A stretch of DNA of 19,806 nt from Anaerolineaceae bacterium. GTDB taxonomy: Bacteria; Chloroflexota; Anaerolineae; JAAYZQ01. The notes under the pieces are model-generated. The model had not been told where the DNA came from. It saw only the letters and a program-made list of their open reading frames with translations, and ran no database searches. The position numbers and the translations under genes were made by a program. The stretch spans positions 1 through 19,806 of the forward strand of contig JAAYZQ010000187.1 of the NCBI GenBank assembly GCA_012514775.1, given 5' to 3'. Positions 1 to 7,606 of the stretch are shown piece by piece. The first letter of the stretch is position 1. The number at the start of each line of letters is the position of its first letter.

Positions 1-63
1 CTCGTGCTGGTCATCACTGACTTTGACCGGGTCGAGCCGCTGTTGGACGAGGAGACCCCATGA
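1..63 (+). CDS. mreC: MreC, C-terminal end only (partial)
   Basis: Frame 1 is open from the first base and ends at TGA 61-63. The 20 visible codons read LVLVITDFDRVEPLLDEETP, a hydrophobic beta strand followed by an acidic tail. This resembles the C-terminus of MreC, the bitopic rod-shape scaffold that links MreB to the PBP2/RodA elongation synthase. Only the last strand of the beta domain is visible, so the call rests mainly on its position directly before mreD and mrdA, the usual mreC-mreD-mrdA order. The stop codon overlaps an ATG at 60-62 that opens a 24-codon mini-ORF, listed separately. Confidence 0.7.
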   Translation, partial: LVLVITDFDRVEPLLDEETP

Positions 64-134
64 TGCCGGCGCCAGGCATGCTATGGCCTCCGATCCTGGC
101 CCATTGCCGCGCGGCAGGCTCCACGGGCTGGTGA
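60..134 (+). other. 24-codon mini-ORF bridging mreC and mreD
   Basis: ATG 60-62 overlaps the mreC stop as ATGA, and the frame closes at TGA 132-134, three bases before the mreD GTG at 138. The peptide has no recognisable motif. mreD has only a weak ribosome-binding site (GGTGA at 130-134, too close to the start). One reading is that ribosomes finishing mreC translate this short frame and restart on mreD. It may equally be chance; no homology is claimed. Confidence 0.25.
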
Positions 135-137
135 AGC

Positions 138-638
138 GTGACCATCTATCTTGTCATCCCCCTCATGCTCGCTGCGACCCTGCTCCAGGTGGCACTGATT
201 CCACACCTCACGGTGTGGGGGGTGTTTGCCGATCTGCCTTTGCTCCTGGTGTTGAGCTGGGGCCTGCTCCGGGGAGGGAGAGAAGGTGCGGTGTGGGGGT
301 TCGTGGCCGGGATCTTCACGGACTTTTTTTCGGGTGGGCCGTTCGGCGCCGCGACGCTGTCGCTCATGGCTGCCGGCGCCCTTTCGGGCCTGGGCCAGAA
401 CGTCGTCTACCGCCACTATCTCCTGCTTCCCCCGCTCATTGCCTTCCTGGGCACGCTGATCTACGACCTGCTGTTCATGGTGGTCATGGTGATCACGGGC
501 CACAGCGTGGTGTGGCTGGAAACCCTGGGCCGGATCATAATCCCTTCGGCCGCACTCAACGCGCTTCTGATCCCCATCGCTCTGGGCCTGATGCGCCTCG
601 TGCACAGGCGCCTCGGCGGGGAGGCTATCGAGATCTAG
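138..638 (+). CDS. mreD: Rod shape-determining protein MreD
   Basis: This is a 166-residue, very hydrophobic protein with about five to six membrane spans, the usual size for MreD. The family hallmark is present near residues 54-71: GFVAGIFTDFFSGGPFG, the small-residue plus Asp loop typical of MreD. MreD is an inner-membrane component of the elongation complex with MreC, RodA and PBP2. The GTG start at 138 is preferred because the same frame has a stop at 132-134, so no longer form is possible. The mrdA ATG follows the stop with one base between. Confidence is high from the motif, topology and neighbours. Confidence 0.93.
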   Translation: MTIYLVIPLMLAATLLQVALIPHLTVWGVFADLPLLLVLSWGLLRGGREGAVWGFVAGIFTDFFSGGPFGAATLSLMAAGALSGLGQNVVYRHYLLLPPLIAFLGTLIYDLLFMVVMVITGHSVVWLETLGRIIIPSAALNALLIPIALGLMRLVHRRLGGEAIEI

Positions 639-639
639 T

Positions 640-2640
640 ATGATCGGGCAGGAATCGCACGTGAGCAAGTTCAGGTTGATGGCGTACCGCGCCGTGCTCG
701 GCCTCGCCTTCTTCGCGCTGGTTGGCCAACTGTGGCGCCTGCAGATCCAGCAAGGGGACTACTATTCGGAAGCAGCCGAGAGCAACCGCATACGGCTCCA
801 GGCCGACCCGGCACCGCGGGGCGTCATCTATGACCGGCGAGGCCACCTCCTGGCGCGCAACCAGCCCCAGCTCACTGTGTCCATCGTGCCCGCTTACCTG
901 CCCGAAGACCCGGCGGAGCGCAGCAAGCTGCTCCTGCGCCTCAGCGAACTGATCGAGATGCCCTTGAGAAGCGCGCCGGCAGGCCCCTCCTACCTGGGCA
1001 ATGTCTCGCCCGACATGGAGCCAATTCCCGACCCGCCTCCGGGCATCCTGGACATCCTTGAAGGAGCCGAAGACGAGCTGGCGTTCTACCGGCCGGCGCT
1101 CCTCAAAGAAGGAATTTCGCGCGAAGTGGCCCTGGCCCTGGAAGAGGAACACCTGGACTGGCCAGGCATCCTGGTAGAGTCCAAGCCGGTCCGGGAGTAT
1201 CTCTACGGCCCTCTGACGGCCCACATCCTCGGCTACGTCGGCCCGATCCCCGGCGAGCAAGCGGAAAGCTACAGGGCCGAGGGGTACGACCCGGGCTTGC
1301 ACAGCGTGGGCATCAGCGGCATCGAGAACACCTTTGAGCGAGAACTGCACGGCGACGATGGCCAGAAACTCATCGAAGTGGACGTCCACGGCCGGGAGAT
1401 TGGCATTGTCGGCGAGCCCGAGCCGGCCATCCCCGGCTACAACCTGCAGCTCACTCTCGATCTGGACCTGCAGCGGGTTTCGGAAGAGATCCTGAAAGAG
1501 CAGTTGAAAGCCGTGAACAGGGATCAGGGTGTGGTCATTGCCATGAACCCCCAGACAGGCGAGATCCTGGCCCTGGTCACGCTGCCCGGCTATGACAACA
1601 ACGAGTTCTCGGGAGGTATCTCGTCCCAGGCCCTGCAAAAGCTGCAAGAGGACCCCAGCCGTCCCCTGGTCAATCACGCCATTTCGGGCATGTTCCCGCC
1701 CGGCTCGACCTTCAAGATCACCGTCGCTGCCGGCGCGCTGGAAGAAGGCGTGGTAACAGCCAACAGCACCTTCTATTGCGGCGGCATCCTGTGGCTTCCG
1801 AACCGTTTCTATCCCGGGGACCCCAGCCTGGCGCAGCCTTTCTACTGCTGGGTTCACTCGGGCTGGGGCCGCCATGGCTCGTTGAGCATTGTTTCGGCCA
1901 TTGGGCGCTCCTGCGATATCTATTTCTACCAGGCGGGGGGCGGCTACCGGGATCAGAGCCGCGGCCTGGGTGCGGAGCGCCTGGGCCAGTATGCCCAGCT
2001 CTTTGGCTTTGGCGCGCCATCAGGGATCGACCTGCCCGGGGAAGCGCCAGGCCTCATCCCCGACGCCAAGTGGAAACGGGTCAACTACAGCGAGTCGTGG
2101 GTGACGGGCGACACGTACAACATGGCCATCGGCCAGGGCTTTGTACTGGCCACACCCCTCCAGGTGCTGAACGCCGCGGCGACCGTGGCCAACGGCGGGA
2201 CGCTCTACCGGCCGCAGCTCGTGCGCCAGGTTATCGACGGCGATGGGCAGGTGGTGCGCGCCTTTGCCCCCGACGTCATCCGCCAGGTGCCCGTCTCGGC
2301 CGCAAACATGAACCTGGTGCGCGAGGGGATGCGCGCCGTCGTTTCTGGCGCGGGCGCCACCGCCTACGCGATGAACGTGCCAGGTGTAACCGTCGCCGGC
2401 AAGACGGGAACCGCCGAGTTCTTCGAAGACCGCAACAAGGATGGCCTTCCCGATCGCGACAAGGAAGGGCACCTGCCCACCCACGCCTGGTTCACAGCCT
2501 TTGCGCCCTACGAGGATCCCGAGATCGCCGTGGTGGTGTTTCTGTGGGGCGGAGGCGAAGGCTCGGGAACCGCCGTCCCCGTTGCCCGCGATATCTTGCG
2601 GTACTATTTCAACCGCGACCTCGACGAGGTCGGACAGTGA
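640..2640 (+). CDS. mrdA: Penicillin-binding protein 2, elongation transpeptidase
   Basis: This 666-residue class B penicillin-binding protein cross-links peptidoglycan during cell elongation, working with RodA. One N-terminal membrane anchor (about residues 14-32) precedes the dimerisation domain, which carries the typical RGVIYDRRGHLLA motif. The transpeptidase motifs are all present: S356-T-F-K359 (nucleophile Ser356), S424-C-D426 in place of SxN (SxD is usual in PBP2), and K588-T-G590. Just after KTG is an unusual D-x-N-x-D-G-x-x-D-x-D loop at residues 597-609, described under findings. An alternative GTG start lies at 661, but the ATG at 640 sits right behind mreD and is preferred. The stop overlaps the GTG of the next gene. 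Confidence 0.96.
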   Translation: MIGQESHVSKFRLMAYRAVLGLAFFALVGQLWRLQIQQGDYYSEAAESNRIRLQADPAPRGVIYDRRGHLLARNQPQLTVSIVPAYLPEDPAERSKLLLRLSELIEMPLRSAPAGPSYLGNVSPDMEPIPDPPPGILDILEGAEDELAFYRPALLKEGISREVALALEEEHLDWPGILVESKPVREYLYGPLTAHILGYVGPIPGEQAESYRAEGYDPGLHSVGISGIENTFERELHGDDGQKLIEVDVHGREIGIVGEPEPAIPGYNLQLTLDLDLQRVSEEILKEQLKAVNRDQGVVIAMNPQTGEILALVTLPGYDNNEFSGGISSQALQKLQEDPSRPLVNHAISGMFPPGSTFKITVAAGALEEGVVTANSTFYCGGILWLPNRFYPGDPSLAQPFYCWVHSGWGRHGSLSIVSAIGRSCDIYFYQAGGGYRDQSRGLGAERLGQYAQLFGFGAPSGIDLPGEAPGLIPDAKWKRVNYSESWVTGDTYNMAIGQGFVLATPLQVLNAAATVANGGTLYRPQLVRQVIDGDGQVVRAFAPDVIRQVPVSAANMNLVREGMRAVVSGAGATAYAMNVPGVTVAGKTGTAEFFEDRNKDGLPDRDKEGHLPTHAWFTAFAPYEDPEIAVVVFLWGGGEGSGTAVPVARDILRYYFNRDLDEVGQ

Positions 2641-3614
2641 GCGCCCGGCCCGTCTCCGCCCGCCTCCTCGTCGCCATTCTCGTCCTGGCCGCCGTGCCCG
2701 TCGTCCTGCTCGCGGCCTGGACCCTCGTCCAGGCGACGCAGATCCGGGATCTACAGCGCCAGGTCGTCGCCCTCGATGCCGCGAGGCGTGCCGCCGAGGC
2801 CCAGGCCACCCAGCAGGCGAGCATTGCCGGCGACCTGGAGTCCCGCCTGCAGGCCGTGGAAGCCCTGGACACGGGCCGCCAGATCGAAGCGCTGCGCGCG
2901 CAGCTCGAGACGGACAGAGGGCCGGAGCAGGACGCCGAGCTGGAGGTGAGGCTGGCCGGCATCCAGGCCGCGGTGGACGGCTTCCAGGGCGACCTGGAAG
3001 ACCTTGCCGCCCGAATCCAGGGACTGGATTTGGGCGGCGCGCTGCCTCCCGCCTTGCCCGGGCAGGTTCGCCTCCAGGTGCCGGCGCGAAAGCAGGGGCA
3101 CAATCTGAGCTGCGAATCGTCGGCGGCCTCCATGGCCGCCCGATACCAGGGAGTAGCCCTGGACGAGGAAGAGGTGCTCGCCACCCTGCCGCGCCATCCG
3201 AACCCGCACCTGGGCTTTCGCGGCAGCGTCGACGGGCCGCCGGGCGGGCTCGAGGATTACGGGGTCTATGCCGGGCCCATCCTGGCGGTGCTCCGGGAAC
3301 AAGGCCTTGATGCCCGGGCCATCGAGGATGGGCTGGCAGGCATCAAAGGCGCCCTGGCCCGGGGCAACCCGGTCGTTGCCTGGATCACCTACAACTGCCA
3401 GCCGGGCAACCCGACGACGGTCACTGTCGACGGCCAGGCAGTTACCCTGGTCGCCTACCAGCACGCTGTCGTCCTCACCGGCTACGACGACGAGGGAGTG
3501 TGGGCCAACGACCCGTGGGACGGCCAGGAGGATTTTTACGCTAACGACGATCTCGAGAGAGCCATGGGCTACCTGGGCGATATGGCCATCGAAGTTGGCC
3601 CGCCCGGCGAGTGA
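2637..3614 (+). CDS. Membrane-anchored coiled-coil C39-like cysteine peptidase
   Basis: This is a 325-residue protein. Residues 1-30 form a basic N-terminus and one membrane span. Residues 35-130 are Ala/Glu/Gln/Arg-rich and predicted coiled coil. From about residue 145 to the end it looks like a C39-like peptidase domain (Peptidase_C39_2 type). Candidate catalytic residues are Cys159 in NLSCESSAASM, His276 in YQHAVVLTGYDD, and Asp292 in ANDPWDG, in the order Cys-His-Asp expected of the fold. The GTG start at 2637 shares four bases with the mrdA stop (GTGA), which implies translational coupling. The substrate is unknown. Its place between PBP2 and MinC suggests an envelope role outside the membrane, perhaps processing a wall-associated peptide or protein; that is inference. 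Confidence 0.75.
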   Translation: MSARPVSARLLVAILVLAAVPVVLLAAWTLVQATQIRDLQRQVVALDAARRAAEAQATQQASIAGDLESRLQAVEALDTGRQIEALRAQLETDRGPEQDAELEVRLAGIQAAVDGFQGDLEDLAARIQGLDLGGALPPALPGQVRLQVPARKQGHNLSCESSAASMAARYQGVALDEEEVLATLPRHPNPHLGFRGSVDGPPGGLEDYGVYAGPILAVLREQGLDARAIEDGLAGIKGALARGNPVVAWITYNCQPGNPTTVTVDGQAVTLVAYQHAVVLTGYDDEGVWANDPWDGQEDFYANDDLERAMGYLGDMAIEVGPPGE

Positions 3615-3650
3615 TTGCTGCGAAACACGATCAGGGGGCAACCGACGAGA

Positions 3651-4331
3651 GTGGACAGGGTAACGATCAAGGGCACGAGCGAGGGGTTGGTCATCACCCT
3701 GGGCGAGGGACCGCTGCACGAGGTCACGGCCGAGTTGGAAGCCCGGCTGCGGGGCAAGGCATCGTTCTTTCGTGGGGGAAGGGTCGCGCTGCACGTTGGC
3801 GACCGGCCCCTCTCCGCCGAGCAACTGCAAGAGATCGGCAGTCTGCTGGAATCGCTGGGCATGGGCCTTTGGGCGGTCGGCAGCGACCATCCAACCACCC
3901 TCGTTGCCATCCGGGAACTGGGCCTGGAAAGCATCGTCCCCGCGCAGGCCGGCCCGCCGGAGCCCGGCCCGGCCTCGCCGGACCAGGTCCCCGGCCTGGT
4001 TCTGCACCGGACGCTGCGCTCAGGCCAGGCATTGCGCCACGCCGGGCACGTGGTGCTCATCGGCGACGTGAACCCTGGGGCAGAGATCGTGGCCGGCGGC
4101 GACATCATTATCTGGGGCAAGCTCCGGGGGACTGCCCACGCGGGCGCCTCGGGCGACGAGGAGGCCGTGATCTGTGCCCTACAACTGGCCCCCAGCCAGA
4201 TCCGGATCGCCTCGTTGATCGCCCGGTCGCCCGAGCGCGGGCGGGCGCCGAAAGCGGCAGAGATGGCCAGCGTTCAGAACGGGCGGATCGTCGTCGAGCG
4301 CTGGGACAAGGTGGATAGGAGCGGGACATGA
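3651..4331 (+). CDS. minC: Septum site-determining protein MinC
   Basis: This 226-residue protein inhibits FtsZ assembly away from midcell, carried to the membrane by MinD. The N-terminal half (about residues 1-95) is the FtsZ-binding domain. After a Pro/Gly-rich linker, the C-terminal half is the right-handed beta-helix that binds MinD, with the typical GHVVLIGDVNPGAEIVAGG and IIIWGKLRG repeats. GTG 3651 is chosen because a purine-rich AGGGGG lies about 13 bases upstream. An in-frame TTG at 3615, directly after the preceding stop, would add 12 residues and cannot be excluded. The stop overlaps the minD ATG (ATGA). Identification is secure; the start is less so. Confidence 0.9.
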   Translation: MDRVTIKGTSEGLVITLGEGPLHEVTAELEARLRGKASFFRGGRVALHVGDRPLSAEQLQEIGSLLESLGMGLWAVGSDHPTTLVAIRELGLESIVPAQAGPPEPGPASPDQVPGLVLHRTLRSGQALRHAGHVVLIGDVNPGAEIVAGGDIIIWGKLRGTAHAGASGDEEAVICALQLAPSQIRIASLIARSPERGRAPKAAEMASVQNGRIVVERWDKVDRSGT

Positions 4332-5122
4332 GTGCGACTGTAATCACCATAACCTCCGGCAAGGGCGGGGTCGGCAAAACTACGACCACTGCCAACCTGG
4401 GCGCTGCCCTCGCCATGCTGAGCCAGCGCGTGGTCATCATCGACGCCGACATCGGCTTGCGCAACCTGGACGTCGTCATGGGGCTCGAGAACCGCATCGT
4501 CTACGACCTGGTGGACGTGGTGGAAGGGCACTGCCGGCTGAAGCAGGCACTCATCCGCGACAAGCGGCTGTCCGAGCTCTACCTGCTGCCCGCCGCCCAG
4601 ACGCGGGACAAGTCGGCCGTCTCTCCCGAGCAAATGGTAGAGTTGTGCGACCAGTTGCGCCCTGATTTCGACTTTGTCCTGATAGACTCGCCGGCCGGCA
4701 TCGAGCAGGGCTACCGCAATGCCGTGGCTCCCGCCAACCGGGTGCTCATCGTGACCACCCCCGAGGTATCGGCTGTCCGCGACGCGGATCGAATCGTGGG
4801 CCTGGTGGAAGCGGAGGAAAAGGGACCGGCCGTGCTCATCATCAACCGGCTGAGTGCTGAAATGGTGCGCCGCGGCCAGATGTTGAGCACCGAGGACGTG
4901 GTCGAGCTGCTGGCCATCGACCTCCTGGGGATCGTGCCCGAGGACAAGGAAATCCTGGTGGCCACGAACCGGGGTGTGCCCATCGCCCTGGATGGCAAGA
5001 CCTCAGCAGGCCAGGCATACCGCAACATCGCCGGGCGGCTACTGGGGCAAGAGATCCCGTTCATGGCCCTCAAGGAGTCGTCGGGTGTGTTCGGACGCTT
5101 TGCGCGCCTGTTGAAAGGCTGA
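4328..5122 (+). CDS. minD: Septum site-determining ATPase MinD
   Basis: This 264-residue ParA/MinD-family ATPase binds the membrane in its ATP form, recruits MinC, and is released by MinE. The deviant Walker A motif is SGKGGVGKTT at residues 10-19, with signature Lys12 and Lys17. Switch I (DADIGLRNLD) and Walker B (FVLIDSPAGIE) follow. The C-terminus ends in a short amphipathic basic helix (GVFGRFARLLKG), the membrane-targeting sequence. The length matches the family. ATG 4328 overlaps the minC stop by four bases. Confidence 0.97.
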   Translation: MSATVITITSGKGGVGKTTTTANLGAALAMLSQRVVIIDADIGLRNLDVVMGLENRIVYDLVDVVEGHCRLKQALIRDKRLSELYLLPAAQTRDKSAVSPEQMVELCDQLRPDFDFVLIDSPAGIEQGYRNAVAPANRVLIVTTPEVSAVRDADRIVGLVEAEEKGPAVLIINRLSAEMVRRGQMLSTEDVVELLAIDLLGIVPEDKEILVATNRGVPIALDGKTSAGQAYRNIAGRLLGQEIPFMALKESSGVFGRFARLLKG

Positions 5123-5147
5123 TCGCCGCCAGGACGCGATAGTCAAG

Positions 5148-5165
5148 GTTGTTAAAGGAGGCAGC
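5148..5165 (+). promoter_or_regulatory. Strong Shine-Dalgarno for minE
   Basis: AAAGGAGG lies in this stretch about five bases before the minE ATG at 5166. It is among the best ribosome-binding sites in the operon. It falls in one of the few real gaps (5123-5165), which suggests minE is translated independently and efficiently rather than by coupling to minD. Confidence 0.75.
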
Positions 5166-5474
5166 ATGGGTTTTCTGGATCGACTTTTCGGCAAACAGGA
5201 ACCAAGCAGCAGCGTGGTAGCCAAGGAGCGGCTGCAATTGGTGCTGGTGCACGATCGGGTCAAGATCTCGGCCTCTACCCTGGAAAAGATGAAGGACGAG
5301 CTAATCACCGTCATCTCCCGCTACGTCGAAATCGATCCCGATGGTGTGCAGGTGACCTTTACCCAGAGCAAACGCGCCGGCCGGCTCATGGCCGACATCC
5401 CGGTCATCGGCCCGGCCGAGCGCTCGGCGTCGAAAAAGCCTGCCACCGGGATGAGGGCGACGGGCGATGGCTAG
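5166..5474 (+). CDS. minE: Cell division topological specificity factor MinE
   Basis: This 102-residue protein stimulates the MinD ATPase and so drives MinCD dynamics. The N-terminal amphipathic membrane-binding segment (GFLDRLFGK) is followed by the MinD contact region (AKERLQLVLVHDR, about residues 20-32) and the dimerisation domain (LEKMKDELITVISRYVEID). The last 20 residues are a basic, probably disordered tail. Length and layout match MinE. The C-terminal end overlaps the rodA start by eight bases. Confidence 0.95.
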   Translation: MGFLDRLFGKQEPSSSVVAKERLQLVLVHDRVKISASTLEKMKDELITVISRYVEIDPDGVQVTFTQSKRAGRLMADIPVIGPAERSASKKPATGMRATGDG

Positions 5475-6942
5475 GCGTTCCTGGCGCAACTTTGACTACT
5501 TGATGCTCCTGGGGCTGGTGGTCCTGGCAGCCTTTGGGGTGGTCATGATCTATAGCGCCACGATCAACACCGATGGCCTGGACAATCCAGTCCAGCGCCA
5601 GATCATGTTTGCCGGTGTTGGCCTGGTGATTCTCCTGGTAACGGCCTCCATCGACTACCGGCTCCTGGACATCGTGCAGCATCCCATGCCCGTCCTGGCT
5701 CCCCTGGTGCTGGCCCTCGGAGAAGGCGTCCTGGTCATCTCCTGGCACATGAACCAGGTGGGCGCCCTGCCGGCATCGCCCTCCCTTCAGATGTTCCGGC
5801 CCGACCTGGCGCCCATGGCCGTCGGAGCGGTCCTGGTGCTCGTCGTCTACATGCTGGATCGTTCCTGGATCGAAAGGCTGGACCTTCCCCTGCAGCGCAC
5901 CCTCGTCGTCGTGGCGGTAGTCCTGATGGCGGGTGCTGCCTACGTAGCACTGCACCGAGTCACGGGCGGTGCCGTGGAGTCCTTGACTCCCTACGTCCTG
6001 GTCGGTGGTCTGGCCGTCGTCTATCTGATTGACTGCCTCACCCTGCGCTTTACCGATACCCTGCGCAATCCGCTCTATGTTCTCATGCTCGGCGTCCTGG
6101 GCATCGTGTTTGTCATCGGCCAGGTGTCGGGTGGAGCACAGCGCTGGCTGGGAGCGGGGGCGATCCAACCTTCCGAGCTGTCCAAGATCATGGTCATCAT
6201 CGTCCTGGCCAAGTTCCTGGAGGACCGCGAGGAGGGAGGCGACCGCTTCAGTACCATCATCACCTCCCTCGGCCTCGTGGGCGTGCCTATGGTCCTGATC
6301 TATCTCCAGCCCGACCTGGGCACTGCCCTGTCCCTGGTCGCCATCTGGTTCGCCATGATTTGGATGGCCGGCATCCGCTTTCGTTACCTTTTGCTCCTCA
6401 TCGGCGGTGGAGTTGCGGCCCTGCCCCTGGTGTGGATGAACCTGGAGGTGTACATGCAAAAGCGCCTCCTCCTCTTTATCAATCCCAACAGCGACCCCGA
6501 CTCCTATTTCAACGTTCACCAGGCCCTGGTGAGCATTGGCTCCGGCGGCTGGACGGGCAAGGGCCTGACGCACGGAACCCAGAGCCAGCTCCATTTTCTG
6601 CGGGTGCGCCACACCGATTTCATCTTTGCCGTCACCGCCGAGGAGCTGGGCTTTCTGGGCGCGGTGGCCATGATCGGGCTGATCTTTTTCCTCCTGTGGC
6701 GCATGCTGCAGGTCGCCGGGCAGGCACGGGACACCTTTGGCCGCCTCCTGGTCTCCGGGATCGCCGGGCTGATCTTTTTCCAGAGCGCCATCAACATCGG
6801 CATGAACCTGGGACTCATGCCGGTCACGGGCATCCCCCTGCCCTTCGTGAGCTATGGTGGGAGCTCTTTCCTGACGCTCATCCTGGGCGTCGGGCTGGTA
6901 GAGAGCGTCGCCATGCGCCACAAGAAGCTCGAGTTCGATTAG
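5467..6942 (+). CDS. rodA: SEDS peptidoglycan glycosyltransferase RodA, with inserted membrane segment
   Basis: This SEDS-family glycan polymerase has 491 residues against about 370-400 for typical RodA or FtsW. The start (FDYLMLLGLVVLAAFG, then IYSAT) and the core motifs GGAQRWLGAGAIQPSELSK, YLQPDLGTALS, HGTQSQLHFLRVRHTDFIF and PLPFVSYGGSS are all present. Asp384 in RHTDFIF matches the catalytic Asp of SEDS enzymes (Asp262 in E. coli RodA from memory). The extra length is about 120 residues between the second canonical span and NPLYVLMLGVLG (roughly residues 78-200) and holds about four additional hydrophobic segments. RodA rather than FtsW is called because mrdA is in the same operon. ATG 5467 overlaps the end of minE. 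Confidence 0.93.
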   Translation: MARRSWRNFDYLMLLGLVVLAAFGVVMIYSATINTDGLDNPVQRQIMFAGVGLVILLVTASIDYRLLDIVQHPMPVLAPLVLALGEGVLVISWHMNQVGALPASPSLQMFRPDLAPMAVGAVLVLVVYMLDRSWIERLDLPLQRTLVVVAVVLMAGAAYVALHRVTGGAVESLTPYVLVGGLAVVYLIDCLTLRFTDTLRNPLYVLMLGVLGIVFVIGQVSGGAQRWLGAGAIQPSELSKIMVIIVLAKFLEDREEGGDRFSTIITSLGLVGVPMVLIYLQPDLGTALSLVAIWFAMIWMAGIRFRYLLLLIGGGVAALPLVWMNLEVYMQKRLLLFINPNSDPDSYFNVHQALVSIGSGGWTGKGLTHGTQSQLHFLRVRHTDFIFAVTAEELGFLGAVAMIGLIFFLLWRMLQVAGQARDTFGRLLVSGIAGLIFFQSAINIGMNLGLMPVTGIPLPFVSYGGSSFLTLILGVGLVESVAMRHKKLEFD

Positions 6943-6953
6943 CCGGAGTGGAG

Positions 6954-7469
6954 ATGCGCGACATGTACGTCGTCCGCCCGGCCGGCGCCTCCGACCTCGA
7001 CCGCCTTGCGGAGCTGCTCCTGGAGCTACAGGATCACCTCGAGGAGGCCAACCCCGGCCTGTGGCGCATGAAGCCCGAAGCCCGAAAGGGGCTGCGTGCC
7101 CAGATCGCCAACCGCCTGAACGCAGCCGGGAGCACGGCGGTTGTCGCCGAGCACCGGGACGAGGGCGTCGTCGGCGTCGCATTCGGGCGCGTCGTGGCCA
7201 ACCACCGCTACGACCCGGCCGTGGCCGGCAACGTGGACCAAGTCTACCTGCGGCCCGACCATCGCCGCCAGGGCATCGCCACCCGCCTGGTGGCCGAGGT
7301 GTGCCGCTTTTTCGTCCAGGAGGGAGTGACCGACCTCTCGCTGCGCTACGTCATCGGCAACGACGAGGCCGCCGGCTTCTGGCAGGCCCTGGGTTTTGCC
7401 CCCCGCATCATCACCGCCGGTGCATCCCTGGAGGCCGTCCAGGCCCGGCTCTTGTCGAACGAGCCATAG
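6954..7469 (+). CDS. GNAT-family N-acetyltransferase
   Basis: This 171-residue protein has the GNAT fold. The acetyl-CoA pyrophosphate loop is visible as RPDHRRQGIATRLV (the Q/R-x-x-G-x-A/G signature) after the strand VDQVYL. The C-terminal part SLRYVIGNDEAAGFWQALGF is the usual motif B, in which a residue after the helix assists catalysis. Acceptor specificity cannot be read. ATG 6954 is chosen; GTG 6948 and ATG 6963 are alternatives, and the last has GGAG nine bases upstream. It lies 11 bases after rodA and is probably the last gene of the operon, though no clear terminator follows. A link to cell-wall synthesis is only positional. Confidence 0.85.
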   Translation: MRDMYVVRPAGASDLDRLAELLLELQDHLEEANPGLWRMKPEARKGLRAQIANRLNAAGSTAVVAEHRDEGVVGVAFGRVVANHRYDPAVAGNVDQVYLRPDHRRQGIATRLVAEVCRFFVQEGVTDLSLRYVIGNDEAAGFWQALGFAPRIITAGASLEAVQARLLSNEP

Positions 7470-7537
7470 GCCTGGCGCAACCGCCGCTCGCCCTCCCGCC
7501 GGATCGTCCACAGCCAGAAACCACGCACCCCAACAGG

Positions 7538-7565
7538 TTGCCATCCAGGTGAACTGTGGTATACT
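7538..7565 (+). promoter_or_regulatory. Promoter of gltX (extended -10)
   Basis: A -35 box TTGCCA at 7538-7543 is separated by 16 bases from a -10 box TATACT at 7560-7565. TG at 7557-7558 is in the extended -10 position. Transcription should begin near 7572, giving a leader of about 35 nt. AAGGAG at 7589-7594 lies about 12 bases before the GTG start of gltX. Confidence 0.7.
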
Positions 7566-7606
7566 AGGCGCCACCATACAGCACTGTCAAGGAGCAGAAG
7601 GTCCAG

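Noticed and set aside
625..1875. 416-codon open frame antisense to mrdA
   Set aside because: It has no recognisable motif and lies wholly opposite a certain PBP2 gene; a shadow of GC-rich codon use.
5404..7182. 592-codon open frame on the - strand across rodA and the GNAT gene
   Set aside because: It is antisense to genes with clear motifs and encodes a His/Asp/Gln-rich composition typical of the shadow of hydrophobic GC-rich genes.
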